A stretch of DNA of 64,000 bases, from NCBI RefSeq assembly GCF_022581195.2, contig NC_061472.1:10974001-11038000 (forward strand). Direction: 5' to 3'. This DNA is from Helicoverpa zea. Lineage: Eukaryota > Arthropoda > Insecta > Lepidoptera > Noctuidae. Positions 21,290-34,200 of the stretch are shown one piece after another. Both the position numbers and the translations under genes were made by a program. The notes beneath the pieces were generated by a model, which was not told where the DNA came from, searched no databases, and saw only the letters and a program-made list of their open reading frames with translations. Position 1 is the stretch's first letter, and every line of letters begins with the position of its first letter.

Positions 21290-23300
21290 ACTCTTTCCGA
21301 GATGGTGGGATGGTTTTTTTATTTTTAATATAATGGTTGGTTACAGCTTGGTTTATTATCATTATCATCAAGTCGGTTTATGGAAACCATGACAATTCGA
21401 GGGCGACTTTCATTAAAAATATTCATGCATCGGGTACATGATATTGGTACATAGGATAAGGCTAAGTATATTGGCTTGTTTATATTGGCTTGGATCTGAC
21501 TTGATGATGGAGACAACAGAGAGGGGAATTCCACTTGTAGCAAGTACCACGTGTTTAGGCTTATTTCATTCGTACTGGCGAATGTTGTTGAGTGCCATTT
21601 CAGGCTTGACTAGGAAAGCCAACTCTCTAAAGGGCGGGCGATAGCATCAACGTACTTATCTCAGATTGGGATTTTTTTTATTCCATTTTTGATCTCAGAT
21701 CAAAAGTTCCAGCCGCTATGATGAATTCCAGGTTCCAACCGATGAAAAGGGCATAACGATTCTCACAAAACTCAGTATCGGTCCGCATCTATGCAATTCA
21801 CACCCATACACATCCGGCACCTCCGCCACCTAACAACGGTTTCTTCTGGTTTCTTACTAAGTTTCGTGACGATAAAACTATAATTTTGTTATTTTGATCG
21901 CGGTTCGTTTGATTTTGGAATGTGACACTTAAGCGGCTGCAATAAATACGATAGGGCATGCCGTCACCGATACGCTGGTTCCCGCCAAATTAACCAGTAA
22001 GACGCGGCACGAGGGAGCGCGCGCACGTGCACCGCGCCTCGCCGCTCGCGTCCGCGTGCACTCGTCTTAATGATCCGTGTGAGTGATGATAAGTCTTTAT
22101 CAACCCCGCTTTCCTTCCGAAAGTGGAGCAGCCAGCGACATCCATAATCACTTATGTCATCGATTATTTGATTACTTTAACTTATACATGTAAAACAGCC
22201 CACATTCAATCCATTGAATATTACTTAAACTCAATTTTCTGTTTTATACTACTTAAACTCACTTCGAATCCGCAGTAGGAAGATGGTTAGATAAAATTTA
22301 TTATAGGGTACCCTATCCATTTATTAAACAAGCCGTGTCATGGAGAACTGCCTCCAAGGCCTTGACGCAACCAACCATATGAATATGCATTGGCAGCACT
22401 TGAGTCTTAGGTGTTGCTGGTGGCCTGGCCAAGCCGTCAGTAATGGCTGAGAATACATTTCAGTCAGTCGGGATACTTGGCTTGTTATTCTTACTTACAT
22501 GAGATTCATGCGCGTGGAATGGATGCGGGGTGCACGTATTTGCTCCTGTCTGTTTTGTGGCTAGTGCTCATTCAGTGAGGTTATTCTGTATATACATCAC
22601 CGGCTAACACGTCTATTACGTCGTCAGGCCTCCTTGAAACCAAATTATGTATGTACCACTTACTAGTGCATCGCTAGAAAGCGGATAGTTCAGTCAGTCG
22701 TTACAATTTACAATGAGATGAACATGCTCAATCAGTCGCATGCTTCTCTGAATTGATGCTAATGAAAACGGCGGCTCAGACGCTGTTGCCGCGTTGGCGC
22801 CCTATTCGCGTGCCATCCTATTATTATAATATTGGGCACAGTTGACACCAGTTGACGACCGTTCAACTGTCCTAACATTAAACTGTTGTTTTGTATCAAG
22901 TCAGTGTGTAAGCGTTATCAAAGCGTGGCATGTGACTAATTTATGAAAAGATAACAATAGGAGGTGCCAGTAGCTATCTCTGCAATAATATCAATAATTA
23001 AGTAGTACAAACTGATTATTTATGCTAAGGAGCTGAGGAGCCTACACACACAGCACGCGCCGGAAGGCTTCAAGGTTTTTGTAAAACCTACTACTGGTGT
23101 ACCTAGATAATGTTTATCATCAACTCATTATGTTTATCAAAAATACAATAAATTACAAAGTTCTAATTTGTATTAATTTATCGAATCGGGACACTCTACT
23201 TTAAGATCTACAAGAGTAGGTACTCGAGGATACCCTGATAAATGGTAAAACAATAAATTATTCTCGGAGATACGACATAGGTACCTACAATAATTATTAT
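21290..23300. other. Intergenic stretch, nothing recognised
   Basis: AT-rich unique sequence with one GC-rich patch at about 22010-22070 (GCGCGCACGTGCACCGCG). No supported exon, RNA gene or clear repeat was seen. Confidence 0.4.
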
Positions 23301-23314
23301 AGAATAGGTAAAAT

Positions 23315-23905
23315 AAAAAATCGTCGCGCTCTTGTTGCCGTAGGCGTTCCAGCCATATTAGAACCCAGTGGTCTGGCACGCGACGATGGCAAGAGACCAG
23401 ACGGTATGTCGTTGTTCCCGTGGAAGATGGGTAGGTCTTTAGTATGGGACGCGACTTGTGTCGATACTCTTGCACCATCTCACCTTCCTAGCTCGGCGCG
23501 ATGTGCTGGTTCCGCTGCTGCGGCTGCAGAGAACCTCAAACGGCGCAAATATAGCACCCTGGTTGGTAACTATACCTTTGAGCCGTTTGGGGTTGAAACC
23601 CTCGGGCCGTGGGGTCCAAGTGCTCATCTGCTTTTTAAAGATCTGGCAAAGCGACTTGCTGACACTTCAAGTGACCCAAAGGCTGGTTTTTATTTTGGTC
23701 AAAAATTAAGCATTGCCATCCAACGTGGCAATGCTGCCAGCCTCTTGGGTACACTCCCGGTGGGCAGCGATGAGGAGTTTTTTGATGCCATTTTTTAGTT
23801 GTATATATGTATATAATAAGGCTTTTTTTTTACGTCATGTAAATATGTACATAAACTGAACCCAACAATAAAAAATGTCATTACCATTAAAAAAAAAAAA
23901 AAAAT
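23315..23905 (+). mobile_element. 5'-truncated retroelement tail with coding remnant and poly(A)
   Basis: An open frame ending at the TAG of 23796-23798 carries a C-terminal domain seen downstream of reverse transcriptase in some non-LTR elements: RPDGMSLFPWKMGR, LVWDATCVDTLAPSH, GVETLGPWGP and AIQRGNAASLLGTLP. An AATAAA and an A-rich tail follow (23870-23903). AAATAAAAAAT occurs both before the coding remnant and after the tail, a possible target duplication. This is a dead 5'-truncated insertion. Confidence 0.6.
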
Positions 23906-25100
23906 AAAAAATTATTTACGGAAAACTTTTTACATAGAATTTTATATACTTTGCTGAGTTTATACATATAGAAGGCACAGAAAGCTGGTACTTAGGTATA
24001 TTCTTATATACTAAAGGTTAAATTACAGCTTGTAATGAATACAATATGTTTATACTAGGAATTCAAATCATACGAATATCGACCTAGTAGCAAGTAGGTG
24101 CTTCCAGTATACCGCTTTCTATACCTACTTTATTAATTACAGAATGTGGTGTTGTCCTTTTGCGCATTACAGCTATATACAATACTGCAGTATCTAAGTA
24201 TACTTAACTGTATAACAACAGCGTAAAAAAGACCAAGAACTAAGTACCAACTTAAAAAATGAGATGGGGATCAAAATATGCCATTTCCATTCTCAGGTCC
24301 AAGCTACCTCTCCATCAATTTAGTTCCGCCTCCTAGGTTAAAAGTGGTAATAAGAAGTAGGTACCTAAGCATATACTTCGTGAAAAAGAAACAAATCGAG
24401 GCTGGTTAAATGTTATAGCGTTGTATTTATAGAGGACTTAGCGAATGTCATCCGTAGCGAGCGGTGTGTGAATCAGCTGTGGCGACGCATGCGCGTGCGC
24501 TTCGCTGATCAAAATAAACTTAAATGTCAGACAGGGAGGCGGACGGAGTGACCGGCGACTGCAGTACTGCGCGCTCATGCACTCGGTATCTCTGGTTTGT
24601 CTTGCAAACTTGCTTCTTATCGGATTATGCGGGAAAGGCATCCAATTTATAGGTCATATTGTTATGGTTTGGGCCTCGGGCTAAAACGAAACAAGGGCAA
24701 TACACACTCCTTAAATAAAATACATGGATCAAAGAAGATTGCGTGCCCTGTGAAGAAAATGTTGCTGCATTCTATTCGAACTTTAATGGAACGCATACAT
24801 ATTTCTATAGAGCTACGAATAAGTAATATATTGGTAGTGTTGGTGTACCTATCGGACCTATCAGATAGTGATCGATACACGCGTTGATGAAAGTGTTCGC
24901 ATAGCCGGGCGCCGGGTAGTGCGGCCGGTTCGCGTGCTGCGGCTCAGTGGGTGTCGTTGCAAGTTCAACGTGCAAGGCTATCTGCAGGATGCCGACCAGC
25001 CAAGGTGAACCACATAGGCCTAAAAATAACCGCGACCCGACACCACCGCGACTACATGAAACGCTGCCGCAGTTCTGCCTTTCACAACAAACAAAAGCTT
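23906..25100. other. Upstream intergenic stretch with a GC-rich island
   Basis: AT-rich until about 24.43 kb. GC-rich patches then follow at 24470-24560 and 24900-25070, of a kind that could hold promoters or non-coding first exons of Dys. No coding exon is supported strongly enough to call. Confidence 0.35.
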
Positions 25101-25114
25101 CTAGTGAAGGTGGA

Positions 25115-25310
25115 AAGTAATATCACTTCATTTATGAAACAATCGAGCTTTTTTATGAAATGATCAGATTTATTAGCACCTTCAATCGGATATGGTCTGT
25201 TTAAATCATATGTGTTTAAATAGACACTAAAAACAATGTCAAAACGGATGAAATAATCGAGTACATATTTCATTTTTTACTAATTCGAGAGTATTTCATG
25301 AAATTACGAT
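25115..25310. repeat. Diverged TTTCATGAAA-type cluster (locus 2)
   Basis: Contains TTCATTTATGAAACAATCGAG, TTTTTATGAAATGATC, GATGAAATAATCGAG and TATTTCATGAAATTACG. A GGGTTCCGTACC repeat fragment follows at about 25345-25430. Confidence 0.55.
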
Positions 25311-25639
25311 TTTATGGCTTCGGCACAAATATGTATGCCTATAAAACTTTTTTAGGGTTCCGTACCTAAAGGGTGAAACGGAATCTTATTATTAATACTT
25401 TGCTGTCCATCTGTCTGAATTTTCAGTTGCTTAAAGGACGCGGATGAAACGCTAGTTGCAAATCAAGATCAGATTCTGATTTAAATACCACGTTTTCTTT
25501 TGCGTCCCACAAAGTAAGGTACATCCAGCACCAGATAAAACACGAACTTTTTTTTGCTCGAAGGATTGAGAGGCTCATCGTGAAGCACGTGGCCGTGGTC
25601 TTGGGCAAGGCCAGCCCGTGTCCCACTCACTGGATCCTC

Positions 25640-26300
25640 TCTATACGCCTAGTATAGTATAGTCACCGCCTTTTTTATCGATGAGAAATCCTCATGGATT
25701 TTCTCTGCCTAGGAAAGAGGCAGAGGGGCGTGCCAGACTCTTACCAGCTAAAATCACCCAGGTATCATCTCTTTCAAAGTCAAAGTCAAAAAGTCAAAGT
25801 CAAATCATTTATTTCATTTAGGCTTTCACAAGCACTTATGAACGTCAAAAATATAAATAAAGTTGATTCTAGTTGTCCATTCCAAAAGTAGCTTCCTATG
25901 GAGAAGAACGGGCAAGAAACTCCATGGTTAGGTACTCTTTTTAAAAATAATAGGTATTACAGTTTGTATGTATTGATACATACTATAATAACATGCGAAG
26001 ATCATGTAGAATCACAATAGACAAAGAATATGAGAATAAATAATAATAAAAAAAGATTACAATGCTACATGGTGTTCACATTTACAAATCAGTTTATATT
26101 TTTGTACAAAGTTACAAACAAACAATCAAAAATCTTGCACGGAGTAGTGAGGTCACCTATCGAGACCGATGATATAGAAGCGGGCACTACCGCAAGTCTA
26201 TTTCCTCCTAGACTCGTTCACGGGGGGCAGAAAAGGACGTAGTCCGCCCTTTTCCTGCGCCCGGTGCTCCTCCTGCGTCCGGAAAGAGAGTCGAGATCTC
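25640..26300. repeat. Dispersed lepidopteran repeat with AAAGTCA run
   Basis: CAAAGTCAAAGTCAAAAAGTC is followed by TTTATTTCATTTAGGCTTTC, CACAAGCACTTATGAACGTC and TAGCTTCCTATGGAGAAGAACG, a pattern typical of a moderately repeated non-LTR tail in Lepidoptera. No reading frame of note. Confidence 0.5.
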
Positions 26301-26808
26301 CCTCACTCGTTCCGCAGTTTAATTAGAAGACAACACATACCGCGTCCACTTTGGCCCTACGGTCGGCAGCAACAGATCACCTGCTACTTCATTTGTGAGG
26401 ACACGGCGAGCCGCACTCTCGGCGAGCGTGTTGCAGTGGTGGCACCGAGCCTCCGGCTCCCTGTGTATGCAGCACAGGTACTTACCGAAGCTGTGTCCTC
26501 GGTCGCCACTTGTAAGATTTTTTTGCTTTTCAGGATTTTCGTTTTAAAAGTTTTTTTTAAGGGGTTTTTATTATTGAACCTTGTTATCTGCGCACTGCGC
26601 AAAAGAGTTCCGAGAGAACACTTTCGGAATGTATATTGTGGAACCGCTACGGGAAGTTTTTGATAAGAACCTATTTTTATCGAAAGTTCGTTCAGCTATT
26701 AAAAAAGTGTAAACTGCTTACGAGAGTGTCGTCAAAGCACATTGTGAAGAACCTAGTGTCAATTGTGATTGAGTGATGTCATAATAAAGTGCGTGTCACG
26801 GCTGCGAG

Positions 26809-26923
26809 ATGGCATCGCGCTCGCCCTTTCTGGGGCAGTGTAAAGTTACGTGGATCGTGGAAATCGGGGATATACCGGCGTCTGCATTCGCGCCCTATGA
26901 AAATCATCTGAATAATAGCAAGT
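26809..26923 (+). CDS. Dys: Candidate alternative first coding exon of dystrophin (Tyr-type)
   Basis: The ATG (context GCGAGATGG) opens 38 codons with no stop and ends at a consensus donor T|GTAAGT in phase 1. The peptide contains SRSPFLGQCKVTWIVEIGD and ends ENHLNNSK. Joined to the shared exon at 42080 the split codon becomes TAT, giving Tyr-Glu-Arg-Glu-Asp-Val-Gln. The vertebrate muscle dystrophin first exon also ends so that Tyr precedes Glu-Arg-Glu-Asp. A leader-like AT-rich stretch lies upstream. The exon is supported by open frame, donor and phase, not by similarity of the peptide. Confidence 0.5.
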
Positions 26924-28197
26924 GTAAGTACATACCTACATATTACAATACATACTCAATACTATAAACCTACCACAGATTATACCTACGGAAAATTTGT
27001 ATAGGTACCTATGCAAAAGCGACTGCTGTGCACGCACGAGGGTAAGATTCCCGAATTGTCCGATATTTTCACTAGGCAGCCCACAGTCTGTAAGTTGGTG
27101 ACTGATTGATTGATACATCCGTGCATCGTAGAGCACTAAGAAAATAAAAAGTAGCATGTTCAAAGAAACGAAGTCTGCAAATTAATTTCGTATCTATTTA
27201 ATACAGAAAACAGAGGCGGATTTACCATAGTGAGCTGTTAATACCCCGCTTGTGGGCAGTCAGTTCATAATTTTACGTACCTACTCCCTTTATAAACACT
27301 CCTTTAAGTATTTCTCCTGTGCAGGAACTCCCTTGTGTATTTCCCTTACATACATGTACTGTCCTTAATTTAATCACCCCCCAGATCGGTTCGACAGTAC
27401 CTACCATATTATTATATATTGTATGTCGTCAGAACTACATGCAGTTGCCAATTTTGGTGACGCTACGATACTGAATTACCGATTCATAAGATTAATAGTT
27501 ATTAATAATGTATATAATAAAATGTAAATTATTTCAGTAAAAACCGCGCCATCTGTTACTTTTTAATCACACTAACTGTTCATTTCTTAAAAATCATACT
27601 AGATGGCGTAGTTGAGCCACGCTTTTGTACGTTGCCGCGTTGTGAAATTGTTTAACATTTTCTACATCAATATTTTGTAGAATCCTTGAATAAAAAGACC
27701 TATACAACATCGGACGTAGACATCAAAAATATTTGAAATCTTTAGTCTAGTCACACTGCGAGATAAGATTGTGTGCGTGATGTTGTACACAAACATAGTA
27801 TTTCTATGTACGTACGCTACTTGCTCGGTGCCGCGAGGTGCCCACCCCCCCCACTTGTCATCTCGTCTGTCTGACATTTTCGTAGTTTCGGATACTAACT
27901 TTTTGGCCGTTCCGTTCGTGATGTTTTCCCCGCTTTTTATTAATTTTGTTTTACTTAAATAAGTTTTGTGTCCGTGACAGTGACAGATAGGTGTTAATAT
28001 TTAGAGAAAGCCGTGTTGTCTATCGACCACAGTGACTGTCGCTTAGTTTCGCTATTCTTGTTTTGAAAAGTTTGGACAAAGTTTTAACTCGGGAGTGGCT
28101 GTGCCTGTGTGCGTGTTGTCATGTCTCAGAAAAACTTTTTATCATCACAGAAACTGGATTGAAAACGTATCGTCAAGACAGATAAGGCTCGGAGAAA

Positions 28198-28216
28198 ATG
28201 GAGCCAAGTTACGTAG
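28198..28216 (+). CDS. Dys: Dystrophin first coding exon (short N-terminus, MEPSYV)
   Basis: The ATG has a strong context (AGAAAATGG) and is followed by five codons and a consensus donor G|GTAAGT in phase 1. Spliced to 42080 the split codon is GAT, giving MEPSYV-DEREDVQKKTF. That has the same form as the vertebrate brain and Purkinje first exons, which end in Asp before Glu-Arg-Glu-Asp. About 200 bp of leader-like sequence lies upstream. It is taken here as the reference start because it needs the fewest assumptions. Confidence 0.6.
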
Positions 28217-31200
28217 GTAAGTGATTCTGGCGTCGAGCGTCGCCTCCGTATTACAAGTTAGCGCAGCAAGACCTTGAAGGCTCCGATACTGTACTGTCAG
28301 AGGTGCAATGAGCCTGATGATGCAAGCGCGCACTGCGCCCGCGCCGCCGCTCGCACCTGTCGCTATCTTATCTGGCAATGCTGTGTGCTCAGCCTGATAA
28401 CGCGGGAGCCCACTCTCTTCTCACAGACAATCTATACAATGGAAAGCCCAAGCAACCCAACACAAATCTAATGTTTTGTTATTGTGTTCCAACAGATGAA
28501 TTGTATTAAAATGCTGAAGTTTTGTGAATATTGTCCTGCAATGTATTACAGGTCATTTAAGTAATACCAATATTGTTTATTTAGTCAGTAGGTCACCTCA
28601 GGTATATTCTGTTTTGCCTCAGGGTTCATGCAGTTTTATAGCCCTAGCTCAGGTATACATATGGTCAGTCCTGGAGAGGCTCCAGTAGGGCTGAAACTAC
28701 ACCAACTTCTTACTCTGTTTTTGTCACAGATACTCAGGGTTCATGCGGATTTGTAGATAATTTCCTGACCTGAATGTTGATTCAGCAATTTATCATAAAA
28801 CTATCACTCATTACAATATTTGGTATAGTAACTTAATGATTTTCATGCTATTCAAAACAATTATGTTCTGTGAAAGGGAAACAGCTGGTGTCAGCACAAC
28901 TCACTAATTTATGGCTACCTATCTAACAAATTTTGTCAATAGTTTGCACCAAACTGAATATTTCAGATAGACCTAATATAGTATATTTCTTATTTTGTTT
29001 TCAACATAGAGTGGATAAGAAAGAAGAAACAATGATAATATATTTACTTGGAATCAGTTGTTATCCCACGGTTTTACTAGCCTCCCAGGAACTTCTTGTA
29101 ATAGGATGAAATATAGGCTATTAGATGTTACTCAGGAAAAGCATAGCTTTCCAACAGTGAAAGAATTGTTCAGATTGGTTCAATTGATTTGGGTAGAAAT
29201 AAAATAAAATAAATCTTTCCTGTTTATTACAGAAATAGATGAGTGCAATATGTTTAACAGTTAAATTCGTTGTAATGTTTACATCATTTGTGTGATACTC
29301 TGAATGAACTATTAAGTATTTGTACGCTGTGGACATGCTTGTGCGTGCAAGTAGATTCACTGTGCAGAATCTGTCATGCACCAATTGTGTTAAAGAAAGC
29401 TGTGTATGAAATGTAAGTTAATAGGATCACCTTACAGCAGATCAAATTCTTCCTTATGGAACTGGTTTGTTCTGAGTGTTTGCATCGCCAACATGCCTTG
29501 TGTAAATTGTACTGTAATAAATAAGATACTCTTAACTCTTTTTAATCAACACAGAGAGTAGGAGAATGTGGCTGATGTTACTGCCACTCAATGGAAAAAC
29601 TGAGTACCACATTTTCCACTGTCGTTTCTAATTAGAGGCCAAAAAGTTTTCTCAGTTTTCAAGTCTTACCAACAGATATCAGGTTATCTGGTACTGGATT
29701 GGATTTAGAATTGAGTCCACCCTGTAAGATATTCAGCTGCATATGAACTCCAATATGTTGCAGGCTTTCACCCATGTCCTATGGGAATTTCTTCCCATGC
29801 CCATATTATATATAGCCTAGAAAAATATCTTTTCCATGGGATCGCAGTTTTAAAGCCTTTATGTTACAAAACAAACAAATAATAAATGTTTCCTTTCTAA
29901 TTAGTATCTATAGATAAGCTGACAACAGTTTTTCTTAGTATTCCTATTCCTATATATAATAATAGTAGTAGTCAATTCCTGTAACAGATATGTAGAATAC
30001 ACTGACACTCACAAATACTGCAGCTTTCTATTGGTAAAAGTACTTTCAAAATCTTTTGAACAGGTATACGCACAGGTGAGTATTCACAAGTTTACAAACT
30101 CACAACCCTTACATGCTATAACATAAATTAAGGAACCTCAATTAGTTTTGTTCGGAATACTATACTACATAGTACAATGAAACGAATGGAGGGAACCATT
30201 AGGCAGATTAGTGTTGTCGTGTGGTGAACTTGAGCGGTTGGCGTGCGTATCTCTCGTCTTGCACAATGACTGCGATGATGTCACGCCACTAATTTCATTG
30301 ATGAGTGAGTAACGAGTGGCGTGCGGCGGGTGAGTGTCGGACGCGAGCTGTGAGCTGAGCGCCCTCTTGCACTCTGCACAGCTGACGGCCAACACCACGC
30401 TTTCTCTGTCCCTATATCCCAATGTATGCTTCAATCTTTAAAACTATACGCAACGCATTTTTATGCGTTTTTTTTTTGAGATAGAGTGATTAAAGACAAA
30501 GGTTTATAAATTTGTACAATAAGCGATCCGGCCCTTCTTCGCACGGATGCAAAGCTGATAATATGCTGATAATATGCTGATTTTCGGTCTATTATATGGA
30601 AAAGCGTGTAAAAGACTAGTCTGCTGCCCTTATTCCAATTTTATCTTTACATTCATATGCACATTCTTTCTAGCCATAAGGACTTTCACACCGACTCAAT
30701 TTGTCCGTTTTATAAAATGGAATACCAGATGATATGTATGAATCTGTGGCTACCAAAACCTACTGAAGATGTTTACTTATAAAAATTTTAAAAAAATAAT
30801 AGATTCAGTTCTAATAAGGGGAATTGTCAAGTGCGGCGTTCCACTGGGACGTTTATCCCTCGTAATCCCGCACTGCCGCACGGCGATGTTGCTACAGCAG
30901 CGGACATCGCGGCACTTGCATACTAACTACTTGTCATATTGTATACCTTCATGCATGTAGTATATTATCGGAATTAGAGCTCCTTAGTTACGGCCTTCCG
31001 GTTAACACATTGTAGCTCGGTCCATAATGTGCTGCTAAAAGTTCCCATCGAGATGTTTCATTTGGATGCAGCTAGATATAGTAGAGCGACTCAACCGCCA
31101 TGCGGCAGGTCCCGGCCGCGGTGACGCTTCCAATTTCCCGGCGCAGGAGCATTGACACGGCGGCGACGGCGCACGCGACGCGCTGCACTGATGAGCTGTG

Positions 31201-34200
31201 TGCCGCACACGCACGCTCCGCTTAATCAAGAGAAATTACTGGAAATAATTGCTACGCAGCGAAACATGGAATGCCATCTCCGCGCACTATCGGACTAACA
31301 TATTATTCTATGGGCTAATATTATACGCATGTTTTTACTTCTATTACATAAATGATGGCTGGCAATTGCTTATCAGCGAGGAGTGCATAACATGACCGCG
31401 GGCGGTATTGATACTGTCATAGTGTACGAATGAAATGATCGTCATTGTAAAGTAAGAGCTGCTTTGATGGTCCTAATTGGGAATGTGATCACGCATGTAC
31501 TGCTAGCACATGGCACGAGCGGTGCAGTGTGACGTCACGCGGGCGGGTCCGCCCACTCGGCCCCGCGCCTCCTCATGCCCACCTCGGCGTGGTTAGGCAC
31601 CGCCAAACATGCCATGGACCCGGATAAAAAGTGGGTTCCGATTAATGGCTACATAGTATAGGACTACCTCAGAAGTAAGGGCACGAACAGGAAACAAAGA
31701 TTCTTCGTTTAAACTTGAATATATTTAGTAAACCAAAACAATTAACAATCCAGCCTTGAAAATTATCCAGCCATCCAATTTACGTCTTACACTTGAACAA
31801 CTTGACGCAACCGCACAATTCAACGGTCCGAGCCAGAATGCCCCCACCTGATCTTATTCCGTTCAAATCAATTTCCGGTGTTGCCAGATGGCGAAAAGTA
31901 AAATCTCCTCAAATTGAAATGTTGCCATAATAAAAATTCTAAAGCATCAGAATTCGTAATTAAAAAGATAAAATAAACGTGAAAAACATTTCGAACCTTA
32001 CACTCGTCCATCCTGACATTGTGTATGCCCTCATACACAACCCAGGTGGAACCTTACACTCGGCAAGTGGGTGGGAACATTTTGCTTACACAATAATCAT
32101 TTCAATTGCATAATATTTTGTTTGACCTAATATAAAGTGATACTATAAGTATAATTAAATGTTTTGATCTATATTTTGTTATTTTTAGAAACATCTATGT
32201 ATAGTATTTTACAGTGCATGCATGTTTGTTTTACAAGAATCGCATATTTTACAGGCTTCGTGTTTTGATTGTCGTATATAGTTTGTTGATTGCTATTATA
32301 TTAGACTACCGTATTTCTAAACCTTCAGTTAACATTAGTTATTTTTATACTTAATACAATTGACTATTTTGGCTATCCAGTTGTAAGTTTTGTACTAGGT
32401 AATTAGTGTAAGTATGATTTGGTGTTAACTAGATACAATTTGTCTAAAACCAAAACTATACATTTTAAATTTGAACATAAAAATATCTAAGAGAAATTAG
32501 CCATGCAAAATCCAGACACGCGGTAACGCTACGAGCCTGAATTTCCGAGAACAAGACTGGTAACCATCCTTCAATTATTATCAATCGAACCATGAGTATT
32601 TGTATTACCCGTCCATCCAATAACAATCCAAATCTATCAACTAACTAACCACCTTCCATTTGATTAAGTCAGTTGTAGATTAACCAATAACCATCCATGT
32701 AACAGGTCAAGTCACGGCGTATCCGTTTGATGCCTCATGCTTGACCTGAAACAGAAAAATAAAACATATATGTAGGTATGTAGCCATCTCTCGAATAATT
32801 TACAACATAATTAAATAAAACATTAATAAATATCTTTTGAAACTTAGGTAATTGTTTATCAACTAGTCAATCAGAAGACATTGCATTATCGCCATCATCA
32901 GGCCCGTCATCCTCATCAACTACGTCTTCTATTTCCAATGACGCTACGTGAATCCACGGCTTCATCCTGTCTGAAGCAACAGTGGTCTTTTTCTTATTCC
33001 TCATTCCCTCAAAACCGGCAATAGGGGCTACCTTGTATCTATCGTTGCCCAGAATTTTAATAACTTTATACGGTCCCTCATAATTAGGCATGAGTTTTGT
33101 ACTTTTACCGTTGTTGTGAAAAGCGACTTTAGTTATTTTAACCAGTTCCCCGTTTTTATATACACGTGCTGGTCGGCGTCCTTTATCGTAATATAGTTTC
33201 TGAGCTACTTGGCATTTATCTATCCTATCCTTGACTTCTACACGAATTGAATCTACATCCTCGTCTTCACGAGTATTAATTACTATTTCATTCATTGCCG
33301 AATTCTTTTCGCTATTCATTTTAGATCCGAACATAACCTCTGCAGGTGACCTACCAATTGTTTTTTGCATAGTATTGTTTAAGCCCCATTGTATTTTTCC
33401 TAATTTGTCATCCCAGTTTCTTTCATCATCTCTTAGGTTCTCTGCTGTCAAGGAATCGAGGATAGTTCTGTTATACCTCTCGACTTGTCCGTTTGACCTG
33501 GGGCTCGCAACTGCATTAAGAACATGCCTTATCCCCTGGTCTAGACAAAACCTCCTGAACGAATGAGAGGTAAAACAGGACCCTCGATCGCTGATAACAC
33601 GGTCAGGGACTCTAAACGTATCAAAGATGTCTCTTAAAGCCTTAATAAGATTCTGGGTATTTGTGTTCCTCACTGGTTTAATAAATACAAACTTTGTAAA
33701 AGAGTCAACCACCGTCAGTATGTGTGTGTTGCCTCGTTTTGATTTGACAAAGGGTCCAAGATGGTCGACGTGTAGCGTATGAAAAGGAATCGCAACCTTT
33801 TCGATGGGATGTAATAATCCTTCTCGAGAGGTTTCATTTTTCTTTGCGAAAGCACAATCGATACACGCCGATACGTACTTTCTGATGAACCGTTTCATTT
33901 TGGCAAACCAATAGTTTCTTTTGATACGTTCGTAAGTTTTCTCAAAACCAACATGTCCTAGGTCGTCATGGTTCATCTTGCAAACTTGCCATCTTGCACC
34001 CTTCGGCACCACAAATCTAACAGAGTCCTTATTTCTATCCACGTATCGGTATAGCTTATTGTCCCGTATAACATAGTTTTCCTTAATATACTCTATCCCT
34101 TTAGGATCTAAGTCGCTTCCAACAATATCGCGAATTCGACAAAGCTCCGAATCTCCTAGCTGCAGAGTAAGTAGCCAGTCGCCCTCACTTATGGCCATGA

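Noticed and set aside
24989..25004. A third mini first exon (ATG plus four codons, phase 1) for dystrophin
   Set aside because: The phase fits, but the donor (GTGAAC) is weak and such a short match is easily random; no other support.
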